Notes under the pieces: generated by a model
What the model was told of the DNA's origin: nothing
Database searches by the model: none
What the model saw: the letters and a program-made list of their open reading frames with translations, nothing else
Position numbers and translations under genes: made by a program
NCBI GenBank assembly: GCA_036840015.1
Contig: DAISVV010000053.1
Location: 1 to 14,895 of the forward strand
Length of the DNA: 14,895 nucleotides
Direction of reading: 5' to 3'
Source of the DNA: SZUA-430 sp036840015
GTDB taxonomy: Bacteria > Pseudomonadota > Alphaproteobacteria > Micropepsales > Micropepsaceae
Part shown: positions 7,570 to 13,423 of the stretch, one piece after another
Numbering within the stretch: the stretch's first letter is position 1
Layout of the letters: the number at the start of each line of letters is the position of its first letter

Positions 7570-7586
7570 TTTTTAGGGCAAAACAA

Positions 7587-7874
7587 ATGAGCAAATCCGA
7601 CTTCATCCTTGCCGTGGCCAAGAAGGGCGACCTGCCGAAGGCCGAAGCCAAGCGCGTGATCGAACTGGTGTTCGGCACGAGCGAGGCCAGCCTCAAGCAG
7701 ATCAAGGGCGGCGGCAAGCTGCCGATCGGCAATTTCGGCGTCTTCACGGTTGCCAAGCGCCCGGCGCGCATGGGTCGCAACCCGCGGACGGGCGAAGCCA
7801 TCAAGATCAAGGCCTCGAAGAAGCTGCGCTTCCGTCCGGCCAAGACGCTCAAGACGGCCGCCGGCATCGTCTGA
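7587..7874 (+). CDS. HU/IHF-family nucleoid-associated DNA-binding protein
   Basis: A 95-residue basic protein, the normal HU length. HU dimers bend and compact DNA with little sequence preference. The N-terminal helices (MSKSDFILAVAKK...) are followed by the beta sheet and the DNA-gripping arm. The signature GNFGVFTVAKRPARMGRNP (about 48-66) is present, with the intercalating Pro66 in the RNP tip, then TGEAIKIKASKKLRFRPAKTLK. The tail (TAAGIV) is short. It has a clear promoter, a Shine-Dalgarno AGGG 8 bp from the ATG, and its own strong terminator, so it is a single-gene unit. The codon choice (AAG, CGC, CTG, GGC) looks highly biased, as expected for an abundant protein. Whether it is the main HU or a second paralog cannot be told. 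Confidence 0.95.
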   Translation: MSKSDFILAVAKKGDLPKAEAKRVIELVFGTSEASLKQIKGGGKLPIGNFGVFTVAKRPARMGRNPRTGEAIKIKASKKLRFRPAKTLKTAAGIV

Positions 7875-7897
7875 GTGCGGCTGACCGACGTGTCAGG

Positions 7898-7933
7898 AGA
7901 GCCCGGACCGAAAGGTCCGGGCTCTTTTCTTTT
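7898..7933 (+). terminator. Rho-independent terminator of the HU gene
   Basis: Perfect 12-bp stem AGAGCCCGGACC / GGTCCGGGCTCT with a GAAA tetraloop (7910-7913), followed by TTTCTTTT. It begins 24 bp after the HU stop. This is the best intrinsic terminator in the window. Confidence 0.95.
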
Positions 7934-7988
7934 GCGTGTGCCGTGCGGCGTTCTATGATGGCCGGAGTTGTTCGTCGCGGAGTCGCAG

Positions 7989-9248
7989 ATGAAGCGTGTC
8001 GCCGCCGCAGTCCTGGCGGGTTTCCTGTTCGTCTCTCCCGCGCCCGCCATGTTCGCGATGGTGCCTTCCGAGCGCGTGGACGAAGTGCCGGTCGAGCGGC
8101 TTCTGGCCAATCTCGAGCGTAATGCCCAGAAGCTGTCCGAGGCTGAGCGGTGGCGTGCCATCGGGCGCGTGCACCTGCTTGCCTATCTCCGCCAGGCTGC
8201 AGCCCTTCCTGTTTATCGCGAACGATCCGGCACGATAGCCGAGGGCAAGATCGATGACTGCGCGACGCTGGACGCGCAGGTTCAGGGCCGCGGCACGCGC
8301 GAGGGGTTCCCGCCCGCCAAACCCGGCGAGCGTTGCGAGATGCGGACCTATGAGCTTGGGCCGCGGGCCGAGGTGCCCGGCAGCCTGAAAGACCTGCGCC
8401 TGCCGGTGAACCCTCACCTCATGTCCGCGATACGTGCCTACGAGAAGGCGCGCGCGCTGGAACCGAAGAACCTGCGCACGCGGGTGGCGCTCGCCTTTGC
8501 GCATGACCGGGCCGGGCGTGCGGCTGATGCGCTTGCGGGCCTGCGCTTCGTGGCGCGTGAAGGCTTGCGGCAGTTGCCGAAGCCCGCGTCCAAGGGCATG
8601 GCGATGTCGGACTGGGAGCTGCACACGGTACTCTCCGAGGCACAGGCGCATCTGGCCCAGGTGGCGCGGCTGAAGGCCGATCGCGCGCTTGCCGCGACCC
8701 TGAAGCGACGGCTTGAGCTTGCGCCGCCAGCTGTCGCCGTGACGCCGATCCTCGTTCCGCTCACCGATGAGACGGCCTTCGATGCGCTGGTGGACCTGCA
8801 ATCGCCCGTGCGCTTCAACTTTACGGGGCAGGGGCAGGCGCAGCGCGCGGGCTGGCTTCGCCCGGAGGCTGCGTGGCTTGTCTGGGATCCGAACCTGACC
8901 GGGCGCATCCGCAGCGGCTTCCAGCTGTTCGGCTCAGTGACTTGGGTTGCCTCATGGGACAACGGGTTCCGGGCGCTGGGTGCGCTGGACGACAATGGCG
9001 ACGGCGAACTTGCCGGGATCGAGCTTGACGGGCTTTCGCTCTGGCATGATGCCAACGGCAACGGGTTCAGCGACGAGGGCGAGGTCCTGCCCGTCACACA
9101 GCATGACATCGTGTCCCTCGAGTATGCGCATGTGCGCGTGAGCGATGCCTATTGGGAAAGCGTTACCGGCGTGCGGCTGGCCGACGGGCGCGTGCGCCCG
9201 ACCTATGACTGGCAGTTGCGTCCCGAGGTTCTGGTCGCCGGGAACTGA
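7989..9248 (+). CDS. Predicted secreted protein with TPR-like region and paired EF-hand-like calcium loops, function unknown
   Basis: A 419-residue protein. A typical signal peptide covers about 1-23 (MKRVAAAVLAGFLFVSPAPA). A helical region (about 146-190, AYEKARALEPKNLRTRVALAFAHDRAG) resembles a TPR repeat. The C-terminal half (about 270-380) resembles a module I recall from RTX-type and other secreted proteins: GWLRPEAAWLVWDPNLTG, GFQLFGSVTW, then two 12-residue EF-hand-like loops. Loop 1 is Asp334 to Glu345 (DDNGDGELAGIE) and loop 2 is Asp354 to Glu365 (DANGNGFSDEGE), with acidic or Asn residues at positions 1, 3, 5 and 12. Only two cysteines are present (Cys91, Cys116), which could form a disulfide outside the cytoplasm. 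ATG 7989 is chosen over the upstream in-frame codon because it starts directly with the signal peptide and has CGGAG at 7978-7982. No enzyme motif is seen; calcium binding is inferred. Confidence 0.85.
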   Translation: MKRVAAAVLAGFLFVSPAPAMFAMVPSERVDEVPVERLLANLERNAQKLSEAERWRAIGRVHLLAYLRQAAALPVYRERSGTIAEGKIDDCATLDAQVQGRGTREGFPPAKPGERCEMRTYELGPRAEVPGSLKDLRLPVNPHLMSAIRAYEKARALEPKNLRTRVALAFAHDRAGRAADALAGLRFVAREGLRQLPKPASKGMAMSDWELHTVLSEAQAHLAQVARLKADRALAATLKRRLELAPPAVAVTPILVPLTDETAFDALVDLQSPVRFNFTGQGQAQRAGWLRPEAAWLVWDPNLTGRIRSGFQLFGSVTWVASWDNGFRALGALDDNGDGELAGIELDGLSLWHDANGNGFSDEGEVLPVTQHDIVSLEYAHVRVSDAYWESVTGVRLADGRVRPTYDWQLRPEVLVAGN

Positions 9249-9277
9249 GGCCTGCGCCGGTTTGGCCTGCGCAGGCC
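9249..9277. terminator. Hairpin between convergent genes
   Basis: GGCCTGCGC (9249-9257) pairs perfectly with GCGCAGGCC (9269-9277) around an 11-nt loop, starting on the base after the secreted-protein stop codon. A competing 14-bp palindrome occupies 9264-9277. It lies between two convergent stops 46 bp apart and could serve both strands, but neither side has a real T run. Confidence 0.45.
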
Positions 9278-9294
9278 CTGCGTCGCGCGAGGCG

Positions 9295-10296
9295 TTAAAA
9301 TTCCAGGCAGATCTTGCCGAAGTGCTTCTGCGAGCGCTGGTGTGCGAAGGCGCCGGCGATGTCGTCGAGCGGGAAGCGGCTGTCGATCACGGGCTTGATG
9401 CCGTTGGCCTCGATGGCGGCGATCATGTTGACCTGGTCCTCGCGTGAGCCGACCGTGATGCCCTTGACAGCGACCGACTTGCTCATCTGCAGGGCGGTCA
9501 TGACCTCGCCGGACCAGCCTGTCAGCACGCCGATCAGCGATACGTGTCCGCCGATGCGGCAGGCGGTGATCGACTGGTTCAGCGTGCCGGGGCCTCCGAC
9601 CTCGATGACGGCATCGACACCCTGGCCGGCCCATTCGGCGGCAGAGCGGCCCCAGTTCGTGTCGGTCTTGTAGTTGATGACGTGGTCGGCGCCGAGGTCC
9701 TTGAGGCGGGCGAGCTTTTCATCCGAGGACGATGTCGCGACGACACGTGCGCCGGCGGCCTTGGCGAGCTGCAGCGCGAAGATCGAGACGCCGCCCGTGC
9801 CTTGCGTGAGCACCACGCTGCCCGGTCTGATGGCGGCGTCGACGATGAGGGCACGCCAGGCGGTCAGTGCTGCGCAGGGCAGGGTCGCTGCCTCTGTCAG
9901 GCTCCAGCCCTTCGGGATCCGCGTGAAGGCTGTGGCCGGCATCGCGACGTGCTCGGCGGCGAAGCCGTCGACGTGGTCGCCGGGTACGCCCATCACGCGC
10001 TCCAGCGCCGGGCCGCCGCCCGCCCAGTTCGGGAAGAAGGTCGAGAGCACCTGGTCGCCGGGCTTGAAGGCCTTCACGCCCGCGCCGACGGCAACGACGT
10101 CACCGGCACCATCGGACATCGGGATGCGGCCATCGGCCACCGGGATCATGCCGTAGACGACGGCGAGGTCATGGAAGTTCAGCGAGCTTGCGCGGACGCG
10201 GACCAGGATCTCGCCCGGGCCGGGGGCTGGATCCTTGCGGGTTTCGATGACGAGCTTGTCGGGCGCGCCCTGCGCCTTGACGGCAGCGACTTTCAT
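9295..10296 (-). CDS. Zinc-free MDR-superfamily NAD(P)H-dependent oxidoreductase (quinone oxidoreductase-like)
   Basis: A 333-residue medium-chain dehydrogenase/reductase. The N-terminal GroES-like domain (about 1-125) has the typical VRVRASSLNFHDL segment, where a zinc alcohol dehydrogenase would have the catalytic Cys; there is none, nor the four-Cys structural zinc lobe. The Rossmann domain (about 130-290) has the dinucleotide motif GTGGVSIFALQLAKAAGA (166-183), then ATSSSDEKLARLKDLGADHVINY, where the serines after the second strand fit NADPH rather than NADH (inference). GDGAGDVVAVG-like text (62-72) and the C-terminal HFGKICLEF are usual for the group. Likely reaction: NADPH reduction of a quinone, enone or enoyl substrate; the substrate is unknown. 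The ATG has a good Shine-Dalgarno (GAGGAG). It lies 85 bp downstream of the methyltransferase-like gene on the same strand and may be cotranscribed. Confidence 0.9.
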   Translation of the reverse strand: MKVAAVKAQGAPDKLVIETRKDPAPGPGEILVRVRASSLNFHDLAVVYGMIPVADGRIPMSDGAGDVVAVGAGVKAFKPGDQVLSTFFPNWAGGGPALERVMGVPGDHVDGFAAEHVAMPATAFTRIPKGWSLTEAATLPCAALTAWRALIVDAAIRPGSVVLTQGTGGVSIFALQLAKAAGARVVATSSSDEKLARLKDLGADHVINYKTDTNWGRSAAEWAGQGVDAVIEVGGPGTLNQSITACRIGGHVSLIGVLTGWSGEVMTALQMSKSVAVKGITVGSREDQVNMIAAIEANGIKPVIDSRFPLDDIAGAFAHQRSQKHFGKICLEF

Positions 10297-10381
10297 GGAT
10301 GGCTCCTCAATGGGAATGATTGGTGGCGCGCAGCCTAGTGGGGGCGGCGGCGCGTGTCCACGGGCGGAGGTCGCGTGTGCC

Positions 10382-11263
10382 TCAGGGCTGGCGGATCAGT
10401 TCCAGAACGTCCCGGCGCCGGATGTCCTTGCGGGAACCGCGGGTCACGTCCTTGCGGCGCATTTTGTGGGCATGGATCACGCCACCGAAGGCCTTGCGCA
10501 GGCGCTTGCCGGGCGCCTCAAAGCCGCCGGGTGCGCTGGGTTTTGGTTTGTCACTGTCGCTCCATCGCTGGGCGTAGTCGGATTGCTGGACTGATGTTGT
10601 GACGAGGGATGCTGGCGTGCCCGTCCGCTTCGTGATCACGAGCATCATGAGCTGGTCGCGGCTTGTGATGTTGACCCTGCGGCCGAGCGCCTCGGGATCG
10701 GAAACCTCGTACCAGTGACCGGTCGACCGGGCCGGGGCCAGGAAGACGCGCGTGCCGGTGAAGCCGCGGCCTTCGGCATAGACCCGGAAGAAAAGTTCGG
10801 GCGAGAACTGGTAGAAGCCGTGGCCCACGTGGTTGTTGCAGGGCAGGACGTGCAGGATGTGGCCGCCGGGCGCGCAGAGTGCTGTCACGTTATCGAGCGC
10901 CACGGGCAGGTTGAAGATGTGCTCGAGTGTGCCGAAGTCTCCCACGACGCCGTAGGTGCCCGCGCCCTGTATCGGCTGGTTCATGTCGTGGACGATGGTG
11001 GCGGCTTCGTAACCGGAGGCGTCGACGGAGTCGATGGTCTCGGCGCCGAAGGCGCGCTTCAGCAGGCTGTCGCAATAGGCATCGGCCGGTGCACCAAGCA
11101 CATCGTCGGCAACCTGCAGACGGGCGAGGCCTTGGAAGAGACCTTTGAGTTCCGCGGGCGCGACCGCATAGTTCTGCCGTCCGATGGTAACGGTCCTGCG
11201 GAAGTCGGCCCCCGTCGCCTGCGCCAGGGCAAGCAAGCGCAAGCCTTCGATATCAACCGCCAT
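10382..11263 (-). CDS. Class I SAM-dependent methyltransferase-like protein, substrate unknown
   Basis: A 293-residue protein. The middle resembles methyltransferase-like proteins often found near sugar or polysaccharide genes: IDSVDASGYEAATIVHDMN (77-95; acidic Asp81), then GDFGTLEHIFNLPVALDN (108-125), CAPGGHILHVLP (130-141) and NNHVGHGFYQFSPELFFRVY (143-162). The glycine-rich motif I of a classical SAM site is not obvious, so the fold call rests on the GT-EH-FN and GHGFYQFSPE motifs and on memory of the family. From about residue 250 to the end the tail is very basic (many Lys/Arg), suggesting contact with nucleic acid or acidic lipid (inference). No signal peptide. Shine-Dalgarno-like GGGAGAGG lies just before the ATG. 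It has no polysaccharide genes around it here and is followed by the MDR oxidoreductase. Confidence 0.7.
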   Translation of the reverse strand: MAVDIEGLRLLALAQATGADFRRTVTIGRQNYAVAPAELKGLFQGLARLQVADDVLGAPADAYCDSLLKRAFGAETIDSVDASGYEAATIVHDMNQPIQGAGTYGVVGDFGTLEHIFNLPVALDNVTALCAPGGHILHVLPCNNHVGHGFYQFSPELFFRVYAEGRGFTGTRVFLAPARSTGHWYEVSDPEALGRRVNITSRDQLMMLVITKRTGTPASLVTTSVQQSDYAQRWSDSDKPKPSAPGGFEAPGKRLRKAFGGVIHAHKMRRKDVTRGSRKDIRRRDVLELIRQP

Positions 11264-11413
11264 GTCCCCGCCTCTCCCGAGCGTCCATTGGGATGAGTAT
11301 CAGGTTCCGATGGATGTGACAGTCGGGCGACGCCGCGGGGCAACTATTCCGCCGGAGGCGTGGCGCTGCTGCCGCTGCCCGGGCGGCATTAGACGGCGGT
11401 GCTGCGTGAAAAC

Positions 11414-11490
11414 TGGTCGGAGAGAGAGGATTTGAACCTCCGGCCCCTGCCTCCCGAAAGCAGTGCTCTACCAGGCTGAGCTACTCTCCG
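11414..11490 (-). tRNA. tRNA-Pro (anticodon CGG)
   Basis: The minus strand folds as a full tRNA of 77 nt including an encoded CCA end: acceptor CGGAGAG/CTCTCCG, D arm with AGCTCAGCCTGGTAGAGC, anticodon loop TTCGGGA with anticodon CGG (11454-11456 on +), and T arm GGTTCAAATCC. The discriminator base is A. It reads proline codon CCG. It points the same way as the methyltransferase-like gene, which starts 150 bp further on. Confidence 0.97.
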
Positions 11491-11565
11491 AATACCAGTT
11501 CTTGTGCGGATACGATTTGTCGCATCCTCCGGCAGCGCAAGGCCGCCAGTGCTCGGGAGGGCGGT

Positions 11566-11594
11566 CTTATACAGGCTGGTCAGGGGAGGGGCAA
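11566..11594 (-). promoter_or_regulatory. Probable promoter of tRNA-Pro
   Basis: On the minus strand TTGCCC and TATAAG are exactly 17 bp apart, followed by a GC-rich discriminator (ACCGCCC) typical of stringently controlled stable-RNA promoters. It lies about 75 bp upstream of the mature tRNA, leaving a leader to be trimmed. Confidence 0.5.
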
Positions 11595-11664
11595 GGCATG
11601 CAAAATGCCCCGGTTGGCCAAATCCGGCTTTTTTTGAACAATTATCCAAAGAAGGGGGGCTCCC

Positions 11665-12834
11665 ATGCGCCTAGTGCTGGCTGGTGTCGTGTTCCTGGTC
11701 TTGCTGGCTGTGTCCTATCTCCTGTTATGGCCGGTTCGCATCGAGCCCGTCGCCGTGACGGTGCTGCCGAACCCGGGGTTCACGCAGGCCTTCGCGCCGA
11801 ATGAGCGGCTGAGGCAGGTTCGCTTCCCGACCGACGGCCTGGGGCAGGGGCCCGAGGATGTCGCCGTGAAGGACGGCTATGCCTATACCGGCCTGGCCGA
11901 CGGGCGGATCGTCCGTGTGCGGATCGATGGACAGACGCCCTCCGGCCCGGCGCCTATCGGCCCCGTGGTTCCTGGCGGGCCGATGCCGCCTGCCGTCGGC
12001 ACCATGGAGCAGGTTGCCAATACCGGCGGGCGTCCGCTTGGCCTGCAGCATGATCCGTTCGGCAACGTGGTGGTCGCCGATGCCAGGCAGGGGCTGCTCG
12101 CGATCAATCCGCAGGGGCGCATCTTCAATGTCGCCCGCAGCTTCAACGGCATTCCGCTGCGGTTCGTCGACGACCTCGACATCGCCAAGGATGGCACGAT
12201 CTATTTCTCGAATGCTTCCCAGCGCTACGGGATCGACGAGTACGCGCTCGACTTCTACGAGGGCCAGACGACCGGCGGCCTCTACTCCTTCAGCCCCACT
12301 TCGGGCCGGATCGAAGAGAAAGCCAGCGGGCTTGCCTTTGCCAATGGCGTCGCTCTGGGGCCGGACGAGGAGTACGTGCTGGTCGCCGAGACGGCCGCGC
12401 ACCGTATCTCGCGGATCTGGCTGAAGGGTCCCAAGGCACCCGGCAAGGATGTCTTCATCGAGAATCTGCCCGGCTATCCGGACAATATCTCTTACAACGG
12501 CCGCGGCATCTTCTGGGTGGCGCTGGCGGCGCCGCGCTCGAAGGCGCTGGAGGACGTGCTGCCCAATCCGTTCCTGCGCAAGATTCTCTATCGGCTTCAG
12601 ATGCTGGGACTGTCCGCGCAGCCCGCGCCGGAGCGTTATGGCTGCATCGTTGCCATCGACCTGCAGGGGCGCGTGGTGGCGACGCTCCAGGATCCGGGCG
12701 GGCTCAAGATCTTCAACATCACCAGCGTGAACGAGAAGGACGGGCTTTTGTACCTGGGCGGGCTCGAGATGGATCGCTTTGCCACGATCCCGGTGCCGCC
12801 ACAGTTGCTGGGGCCGCGTCCCGTTACGCCCTGA
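11665..12834 (+). CDS. SMP-30/strictosidine-synthase-like (APMAP-type) beta-propeller protein, membrane-anchored
   Basis: A 389-residue protein. One hydrophobic helix at about 2-22 anchors it to or directs it across the inner membrane. The rest is a six-bladed propeller of the strictosidine synthase/SMP-30 group: GPEDVAV (62-68, Glu64), a blade with RPLGLQHDPFGNVVVAD (123-139), FVDDLDIAKDGTIYFSNAS (167-185), LAFANGVALGPDEEYVLVAET (223-243, Asn227) and PGYPDNIS (269-276, Asp273-Asn274). These acidic and Asn residues line the central metal site of SMP-30, PON1 and related hydrolases, so lactonase or arylesterase activity in the periplasm is possible; bacterial members of this exact type are not well studied. 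The ATG has a G-rich Shine-Dalgarno (AAGAAGGGGGG). It is divergent from tRNA-Pro and followed by a hairpin terminator, so it is probably monocistronic. Confidence 0.88.
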   Translation: MRLVLAGVVFLVLLAVSYLLLWPVRIEPVAVTVLPNPGFTQAFAPNERLRQVRFPTDGLGQGPEDVAVKDGYAYTGLADGRIVRVRIDGQTPSGPAPIGPVVPGGPMPPAVGTMEQVANTGGRPLGLQHDPFGNVVVADARQGLLAINPQGRIFNVARSFNGIPLRFVDDLDIAKDGTIYFSNASQRYGIDEYALDFYEGQTTGGLYSFSPTSGRIEEKASGLAFANGVALGPDEEYVLVAETAAHRISRIWLKGPKAPGKDVFIENLPGYPDNISYNGRGIFWVALAAPRSKALEDVLPNPFLRKILYRLQMLGLSAQPAPERYGCIVAIDLQGRVVATLQDPGGLKIFNITSVNEKDGLLYLGGLEMDRFATIPVPPQLLGPRPVTP

Positions 12835-12848
12835 GCTTGCGTCCCGGC

Positions 12849-12872
12849 CGCGGGGCCATGTATGGTCCCGCG
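12849..12872 (+). terminator. Hairpin terminator after the propeller gene
   Basis: CGCGGGGCCA and TGGTCCCGCG form a 10-bp stem with a single G-T wobble and a TGTA tetraloop, 14 bp after the stop codon. Only a short T run follows (CTTTG), so termination strength is uncertain. Confidence 0.55.
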
Positions 12873-12920
12873 CGCTTTGCAGCCGGGGTTGTGCCCCGTC
12901 CTGCGATCGGCACCGGCCAT

Positions 12921-12995
12921 TGGGGTATAGCCAAGCGGTAAGGCAGCGGATTTTGATTCCGCCATTCCTAGGTTCGAATCCTAGTACCCCAGCCA
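12921..12995 (+). tRNA. tRNA-Gln (anticodon TTG)
   Basis: A 75-nt tRNA with encoded CCA: acceptor TGGGGTA/TACCCCA with discriminator G, D arm AGCCAAGCGGTAAGGC, anticodon stem GCGGA/TCCGC around loop TTTTGAT (anticodon TTG at 12953-12955), and T arm with GGTTCGAATCC. It reads CAA and, by wobble, CAG. No clear promoter was found directly upstream. Confidence 0.98.
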
Positions 12996-13087
12996 ACCCC
13001 TTGATTTTCCATCATCTGCTGTAACACGAGATACACTTTCGTCGGATGTTTTCCGGCGGGGGTGTGGTGTGTGGTGGGGCCTCCTTG

Positions 13088-13117
13088 TTGGTTGTGGGCG
13101 CTTTGGAACAATATAAG
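13088..13117 (+). promoter_or_regulatory. Possible promoter inside the non-coding stretch
   Basis: TTGGTT (13088-13093) and TATAAG (13112-13117) are 18 bp apart. The -10 is contained in a LexA-type box, the usual place for SOS repression. Transcription would run into the hairpin-rich segment and then antisense into the acyltransferase gene. Confidence 0.45.
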
Positions 13118-13120
13118 AAC
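13106..13120. promoter_or_regulatory. LexA (SOS) box of the alphaproteobacterial type
   Basis: The sequence reads GAAC-AATATAA-GAAC on +, which is GTTC-N7-GTTC on -. That is an exact match to the direct-repeat operator known for alphaproteobacterial LexA, and it overlaps a promoter-like -10. An exact match by chance in a window this size is not negligible, so the promoter context is part of the argument. Confidence 0.6.
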
Positions 13121-13150
13121 ATTTGTGCTGTCGGTAGGCGGCGGGATGAC

Positions 13151-13193
13151 GCAGGGGGCGCTGTGGCGAGGAACTCCTCCGTCTGCAGCAGGC
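13151..13193 (+). repeat. Dispersed intergenic repeat, copy 1
   Basis: About 43 bp sharing with 14855-14895 a core of 21 identical bases (13173-13193 and 14875-14895) and, upstream, a similar block (GCAGGGGGC... / GCAAGGGGC..., then TGGCGAGG). The core ends in the first arm of a hairpin. Both copies have the same orientation. It looks like a modular REP-like element. Confidence 0.75.
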
Positions 13194-13205
13194 TTTGCCT
13201 GCTGC
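13185..13205. repeat. Perfect hairpin at the end of repeat copy 1
   Basis: GCAGCAGGC and GCCTGCTGC form a perfect 9-bp stem with a TTT loop. The first arm is part of the dispersed repeat core; the second arm is beyond the window edge for copy 2. Confidence 0.8.
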
Positions 13206-13210
13206 CGACA

Positions 13211-13231
13211 CCTCCTAACTGCGTGAGGAGG
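13211..13231. repeat. Inverted repeat CCTCCT / AGGAGG
   Basis: A 6-bp stem around a 9-nt spacer (AACTGCGTG) that could add two more pairs past a mismatch. It follows the first hairpin by 5 bp. Confidence 0.55.
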
Positions 13232-13246
13232 AAATGCTCTCTCTGT

Positions 13247-13267
13247 CTCCCTCACGAAGTGAGGGAG
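13247..13267. repeat. Perfect hairpin CTCCCTCAC / GTGAGGGAG
   Basis: A 9-bp perfect stem with a GAA loop. This is the third stem-loop in 83 bp and gives the segment the look of a palindromic, modular intergenic element. Confidence 0.8.
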
Positions 13268-13371
13268 TACGTTTGCGACGCCGTCAGGCGCTGCAAAGGG
13301 GAGGGAGTTCGGTGGGGTGGGGTGTGCGGGTTGCCGGTCTTGCAGCAGCGCGCGCCTTGCAAAGACGTGGG

Positions 13372-13391
13372 TGGTCCGCCTGGGCGGACCA
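13372..13391 (-). terminator. Palindromic hairpin downstream of the acyltransferase gene
   Basis: TGGTCCGCC and GGCGGACCA are perfect 9-bp arms separated by 2 bp (a real RNA would open to a 4-nt loop). It lies 32 bp past the acyltransferase stop on - and may end its transcript, although no T run follows. It may instead belong to the repeat element. Confidence 0.45.
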
Positions 13392-13423
13392 TGACGGCCT
13401 GAGTTTCGAAGCACCAAGAATTG

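Larger units (their letters stand above)
12996..13423. other. 428-bp non-coding stretch with SOS-type promoter, hairpins and repeat
   Basis: No credible gene lies between tRNA-Gln and the acyltransferase stop. The open frames here are short, lack start signals and run through hairpins. The first part (about 13040-13100) is strongly G/T-rich on +, then comes an AT-rich promoter-like patch with a LexA-type box, then a set of inverted repeats to 13391. Its contents are listed separately. Confidence 0.75.

Noticed and set aside
11371..11387. GCCGC/GCGGC inverted repeat between tRNA-Pro and the methyltransferase-like gene
   Set aside because: Only 5 bp with a GC-rich loop and no T run; too weak to call a tRNA-Pro terminator.
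12837..12866. Possible tRNA-Gln promoter (TTGCGT, 18 bp, TATGGT)
   Set aside because: The match is weak and the -10 falls inside the hairpin proposed as the terminator of the propeller gene.
12970..12995. tRNA-Gln 3' end as an integration (att) site
   Set aside because: tRNA ends are common att sites, but no duplicated 3' segment and no integrase were seen in the window.
13146..13226. 26-codon open frame (MTQGALWRG...) after the SOS-type box
   Set aside because: It starts close to the box but is made mostly of the dispersed repeat and its hairpin, with only a marginal GGCGGCGGG before the ATG; it is probably a chance frame.
12968..13417. 149-codon open frame on - across the non-coding stretch
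   Set aside because: It runs through three stem-loops and into the tRNA-Gln 3' end; composition is Pro/Arg/His/Thr-rich and it has no Shine-Dalgarno.
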